Shown here one piece after another: positions 58,865 through 64,000 of a DNA stretch of 64,000 nucleotides (the first letter of the stretch is position 1; each line of letters begins with the position of its first letter). The stretch is taken from NCBI GenBank assembly GCA_033398695.1, contig CM065801.1, positions 109,144,670 through 109,208,669 of the forward strand, written 5' to 3'. The position numbers and the translations under genes were made by a program. Source of the DNA: Orobanche coerulescens. Lineage: Eukaryota; Streptophyta; Magnoliopsida; Lamiales; Orobanchaceae. The notes under the pieces were generated by a model. The model searched no databases and was not told where the DNA came from. It saw only the letters and a program-made list of their open reading frames with translations.

Positions 58865-61829
58865 TGTAATACCCGTAATTTCGATTTCCCGTAATTTTTT
58901 TTTTCAGCAAAAGTCCATTTTGACGACTCGCTCATGACCGTTTCGTTATTCCGAGAATGATTAATTCTGCACTTTTTGTCATCCGAGTTCGTTTCGGTGT
59001 CGTTTTGTTGAGTTCCGTGCTTTTTGACGACTTTTCCGCACTTGAGTTCGATTCTTGCGAATCTTGTTCGAAACTGCTGTTTCGAGTTTCCCGTAAGTCC
59101 GTTTAACTTTGTTAGACGTGTTGTGAACTTCAGTTTGGTTATTCAATCACGTATCGTGATTTTCGGACGTTTTGGGCCATTTTCATAATTTCCCAAAGTT
59201 TGGGGTAATTACTTCCGTTGTCGAATTTCGACACTTTAGGTGGTCGGAATCGTGTGTTCTCTTAGCGCTTAGATTTGTCTTTGCGAGTACTTCGTAACCA
59301 TATCTCCGATTTTTACTCAGGTTCGGGTTTCGGGGTCGTCTGGGCCGTCGGAGTGGCCACGGCCGAGTCACTGCCGGAGCAGGGCCTGGCCTGGCCGAGT
59401 TACGGCCATAAGGTGCCTTACGGCCATAATGTGTGTCAGTTACGGCCATAAGGCGTGATCAGGTACGTCTGTACGGGCGCTGGGCATCTTCCGGACGAAG
59501 GCCGGTTACGGCCGTAATGTATGCCAGTTACGGCCGTAAGTGTCCGACAGTTGCTGGGGGGATTTTTTGACGAATGCCGGTTACGGCCGTAAGGCCTGTC
59601 GAGTACGGCCGTAAGGCCTTCCGAGTACGGCCGTATGGGCTGAGTTACGACTGTAAGGCACTGCCGGTTACGGCCGTAAGTGTCCGGCAATGACTGGCTA
59701 TATAAGGCGAGGCAGCCCGTTTTTGTTCATTTCCTCACTTTTCTTGCGGCTATCGGACGGGTGCGACGGCGAATCGAGTTCTTGTCCGATTCTAATCAAT
59801 TCCAAGATGTTTTGGAAGATTCTTGTTGATTATATCATCATCTAATCTGTGTATTTCGTCGAATCAAGGTATATTTCTTGATTTTCCTTCAAGTTGGCTT
59901 TTCGGAGAAATTGTTCTTGATTTTGGTTCTAGTCCGATTTTGATACATCAGTAGGTGTAGTATGATGTTATTAATCGTGTTCTATGGGTTGTATATCCAT
60001 ATTTCGAATTTGTTCAACTCGATTAGTGATTCGAGTGTTCTTGGGAGTTATCGAACATTGAGTGTTTGATTAAATGTCCCACTGAGTTCCCTTCGATAGT
60101 TTGTTGGGATTTCCGTTGTTTTGGCCTTGATTCTCGTCGTAGCCATGTGTTATTGTTCCTTCCGGAGGTTTATAGGTGCTCGAGGATTCTGATGTTGAAT
60201 CTCGTTGGTGATTGACGATTCGTGTGGTGTTTTCCCGTAGTAATTGCGGTGCTATCGCGTTCTTGATAGTGTTCGGGAGTTCGGAGCCGTTCGACCGTAT
60301 TTCATCCATCGTATTGTTGCGATTGTGGTTTCGAGGCAAGTACCTTGTCCATACATTTCTTATTTTGTGGATATGATGATCGGTGATCGTCTTGGTGTGT
60401 TTGTTTGGTTGTTTGAAATGAAGTTTCAAAGATTTCGGTTTGGCCTCGTTAAAGGCTCTCTTTAAAAACGCGTGTATGTTTTGTGAACGGTGTGTTTTGG
60501 GGAATTGATTATGATTTGATTGTTTTGAAAGTTGATGGCTTTGGTGATACCCCTGTTGTTTAAAGTTATGGAATCGCGTATTCCGTGTTTAATCTTGTTA
60601 TTGTGTTTTGAAGAGTTTGATAACGGAGTCGAGTTAGTGGCCATCTCTAGTGAGTATTCTTAATGAACTTACATTCTTAGCATATTAGTATTGCATGAGT
60701 AACGCGTGTGTGTGTATGCTCACTACGGGTTAGATCCGATGGGGTCTCGGTAAGGGTCCACAGAGACGTGGATCGACGAGCTTGCTTTTAACCACTACAG
60801 GTTAGATCCGACGGGGTCTCGGTAGGGGTCCACAGAGACGTGGATCGACGGTTAATTGTGGTGCATTTTGCAAATGTGATTTGGATGATTGGCGTTTCCG
60901 GAAACGAGTATTTTGAACGGTTTTCATGATTGCATGCATTGACTAAGTGTGTAAGAGGTAAGTTGTTCGTTTGGCCTACTTGGCTAGGATGGCACTAGAG
61001 TATTTTGTTGTTTGTGATAAATCCTTTAATTGTGGATTTTTATGTTGGAAAACGAACCTTGTTGTCGTTCTCGTATACTGTGAGTGGATGAGATTTGGGG
61101 CTAAAATCCCAACGGTTTGGTAAAGGTCATTTTACGGAAAGTAACCTTTGGGGCAGTGACCCCTTTTGTCTTTTGAGTTTTGAAAAGTAGGATTTGATAA
61201 AATCCTAAATTCTCTTCTATTGAAACTCTCGATGGCATTTTAGAATGTTTTATAAATTATTTCCATTGATCTGTGATCTTTGTGTTTTGGAATGTTTTCT
61301 CAAACTCTTGCCTCGGGAAGTACTTTTCGTTTCATTTGGATCTTTGAGGATTCCTGGTTATTGTTATTCGTGGAATGTGAATTGTATGACTCGTATTTTT
61401 GCACTTGTACTTGCACTAGCAAAATAGTAGAGTTTTGCTAACCCCCGAGTATTCCGGGGGGGGGGGGGGGGTGGATGTCTGTTTTTGCATTCAGGTTTTG
61501 GAGCATAACACAGGGTCGGCACGAAGGATGATGAAAGATGATCGATACTAATCACACGAGGAACCGTACGTCGTGTATTGGTTTTGTTGTATTTTAATTT
61601 CCACTGCAGTATTCTTTTCCCGTTGTACGGGAGTGTGTTGTATTCGACCCCTACGTGGGCTTGTATTGTAATCGAGTTGTATGTTTTTATTGAAAGGCCA
61701 AATCGGTCTACTGAGTCATTTTAGCCTTAAAGGCATTGTCAAGATGTTTCATGTTGTTACTAGCCTGGTAGATCCTTGAGGAAAGGTTCTACGGCGTGTA
61801 ATATCCCTGAGCGGATTGGGGGTGTTACA
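58865..61829 (+). repeat. Element G 5' LTR (2965 bp)
   Basis: Starts TGTAATACCCGTAATTTCG and ends GGATTGGGGGTGTTACA. It contains the promoter block 59330-59707, a 72-bp unit twice (60721-60850, CACTACGGGTTAGATCCGA) and a run of 16 G at 61456-61471. Confidence 0.9.
59330..59707 (+). promoter_or_regulatory. Element G promoter: palindrome array then TATA box
   Basis: About eleven GTTACGGCCGTAAG-type copies, some decayed to GGCCATAA, lie between 59395 and 59690. CTATATAAGG follows at 59698-59707. The array starts with GGCCGAGTCACTGCCGGA, which also occurs, reversed, in the leader of copia element B. Confidence 0.62.
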
Positions 61830-61833
61830 TAAA

Positions 61834-61845
61834 TGGTATCGGAGC
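61834..61845 (+). other. Primer binding site of G
   Basis: TGGTATCGGAGC, the iMet-type site with G at position 8, four bases after the LTR. Confidence 0.88.
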
Positions 61846-64000
61846 TTAGGTTGTGGAAACTTAGGCTGTCGGGTCAAGAACTGTTGTTTGAGTCTTGTTT
61901 CGTCGGATTTTATCTGACTGAGTTGTGTCGCGACGCGTCGTCTGAGTTGGTTGGTCGTGATTAGTATCGTGGGGCGATCATCATCTTCGTGCGACCTGTG
62001 GAGGTAAGTCTCCCTTCTTTGTGGTTGTGCCTCGTCTGATGCGAGCTATTTTTATGATTATTTGTTAAGTGACAGAATCCTCTTATGGATTTTGATTTCT
62101 TGATATGCGGTTATTTGACCCTCATATTTCGTTCATATGAGGAGTAGTGTTGCTGGATTGTGCATGTTTAACTTTATTTCTTTTATCCGCTACGTGAGTT
62201 CTTTTGTAATGGCTTTTGGTATTTTACAGACTGAGTTTAATTTCGAAAACCGATTCTCTTAACCGAGTTTTTGGCATTATGGCCTTGATCGTTTTGGCGA
62301 AATTCTTATGACGGTATTTAGTATTTTGTAAATGGCTTTTGTGAGTTTTTGAAATATTACCGTCATCGGCCTTTTTGGCGTTTTTGTAAATGATTTTTAT
62401 CCTGGTGGGTTCCGGCGCGAGAACCCACAACGCTATATTGTTCCGTGTATTTACCTGAAATTTTTGGGCATTCTAGCCCATTGAATTATCTTTGAAAACC
62501 TTGAGTATCTTAGAGAATAAATTTCGAGACGTACGTTTAAAATGAATTGTTTTCTCGTGGTACTTCCAAGGTGCCACAATATGTTTCAAAATTCTTCTAC
62601 CTCGAGGACCAAAATATTTTGAGATATTTTCAATGTTTTATAAACACTTTTTCTTAGACTCGAGGGTCGAATATTCTGAAAGTTTTTCACTAACAGAAAG
62701 TGTCCTCATTTTTAACAAATGATGGTTTTCCAAAGTCTCGATAACGATGTTTCACGTTTGTACTTTTTTGAAAGGTGATACTCAAGATCAACCGGTGTTC
62801 TTCTAAATTATTTTCAAAATGAGGTTTTTGTTTTTTTTTAAAACCTATCCATTCCCGTTTGAGGGCTGGGTATGTATGTATGATGTTCGCGTTGTCATTA
62901 TGATGTTTGCTCCCGAGTATGATCGAATTGGCGGCGTGAGTGTTGAGTCGTTTCCCACATATTTGTTGTGTTAGCCCTCTGTGAAAGGTGGGATGTTGGT
63001 GTTGAATATTGCCGCCTCGTAGTGATTTCTGCGTTGTCGCGCATGTGCGAGCTGTTAGAGCTTGGTTTGGTATGACCGTGTGCATCGGTGATTGTTCCGT
63101 TATGTGTCGGTTGTTTAATGACTTGTTACCTTGCTCCTGTTTTTGTGAATTTCGTGGACGAGGTCGAAGGTAATACCCGTACTATTTTGACTTCTGTATT
63201 TTCTCTTTCTCTATTCTTTCGACTCGCTCATGTTCGTTGATACTTTCTGATCTTGTTCTGTATTTCAGTTTCATCATTCAAACGAGCTATAGTCTTGTTT
63301 TGGGTCGATCTGGTTATCGCTGTGACTTTTCTGAGTTCGGTTCGATTCTTGTGAACCTTGTTCGGAAGTAACATCTTTTGGTTCTACTAGTTCTTTTATT
63401 CGAAGTGGATCGGATTTTTGAACTCCTGTATTTTCGACTCTATCGACTCGTTTATGTTCGTTGACATTTCTGAGCTTGTCTTGCCCCTTGCTTTTGTTGA
63501 TCGAACGAGTGTGGTATTATTTCGGAATAACTCGTTTGGCGTTGTGACTTTTCAATTGCTATTCCCTTTCCTGTGGATCTTATGTGAATGCACATCCTGT
63601 GGTTTTCACCGGATCACATATTGTCTCAAGTCGAGATGTGAACCTTGGAGTTGTTGTTTGAATTTTATTGTTCTTCGTGATTCGAACATGATTGTTCTAT
63701 TTTTGTTGTCTCGATCGTTGTGGTTCGATCGTTTGATTGTTCGGTTTTTGTTGATCTCGTTTCGTGATTGTTGAACCTTCAGACTCCTTCGGGAAATTAG
63801 TCTCGTTTCAATCTTCCAACCCTTGGGCGGTGGAATTCCGTATTTGTTCAGGGTTTGGCTCGCGTTGTGATTGATGAACCGTTGGGTTGGTCAATCGTAT
63901 TGATTTTCGTTTGTGGTGTTTTGTCATTGTTTGGATAATCGACTTGATTGTATTATCTGTTTGATGACACTTGCCACTTATTGTATATATTTTGTCTCTA

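Larger units (their letters stand above)
58865..64000 (+). mobile_element. Element G: plus-strand LARD of the F family, runs off the window
   Basis: Inserted in F's 5' LTR; the left flank is AGTAT (58860-58864) and its partner lies outside the window. 5' LTR 58865-61829, primer site 61834-61845, then noncoding internal sequence to the window end. The internal sequence matches F's in several long blocks (61890-62200 with F 58100-58530; 62455-62725 with F 57755-57975) without any coding frame shared. No gag or pol motif seen in the 2.15 kb available. Confidence 0.85.

Overview
The window reads as repeat-dense nuclear DNA from a flowering plant, probably a eudicot. That is an inference from the mix of Ty3/gypsy chromoviruses, Ty1/copia elements, a CACTA end and a MITE-like element, from tRNA-iMet-type primer sites, and from the lack of bacterial features. 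I find no host gene, no rRNA or tRNA gene and no CRISPR. Almost every open frame belongs to a retrotransposon or is chance reading of a noncoding LTR.

Layout. 1-1394 is the end of a gypsy-type LTR. 1395-2584 is AT-rich flank with a diverged duplication and a MITE-like element. 2585-11409 is a complete minus-strand gypsy element of Tekay/Del chromovirus type (element A, TSD AATTA). From 11550 runs an old plus-strand gypsy element (D): LTR 11550-14108, gag start at 14529, gag remainder 29264-30395, protease, RT and RNase H at 41675-43545, then truncation. D is split twice. A copia element (B, 14685-29263, TSD GAGGG) sits in its gag. A solo LTR (H, 30401-30409 plus 39981-41674, TSD GACGA) sits between gag and protease, and H is itself split nine bases from its end by a second A-type element (C, 30410-39980, minus strand, TSD ACACC). 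A tandem duplication of about 5.0 kb (12413-17412 and 17417-22415) crosses the D/B junction, so B has three LTR copies.

From 43546 come the 3' part of a sirevirus-like copia element (S, LTR from 46084), a diverged B-type LTR end with primer site (47590-48130), and a 5'-truncated-pol minus-strand copia element (E, 48640-52581) with a 231-bp LTR, a primer site matching the anticodon arm of tRNA-Ile, and an 850-bp noncoding gap between gag and protease. A CACTA-type end (52582-52764) follows. The last 11 kb hold two long noncoding gypsy-like elements (LARDs): F (minus, from 52899) and G (plus, from 58865), with G inserted into F's 5' LTR and running off the window.

The most notable theme is dense arrays of short self-complementary motifs (TTACGGCCGTAA, GACACGGCCGTGTC, TTACGTACGTAA types) placed directly upstream of the TATA box in the LTRs of several families (A, C, D, F, G). 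Matching 18-base pieces also occur in the leader of the unrelated copia element B. The solo LTR H has lost exactly this part. All coding regions seen are broken by stops, frameshifts or deletions. A and C share one identical pol deletion, so they look like a defective subfamily that was moved by proteins supplied from elsewhere.
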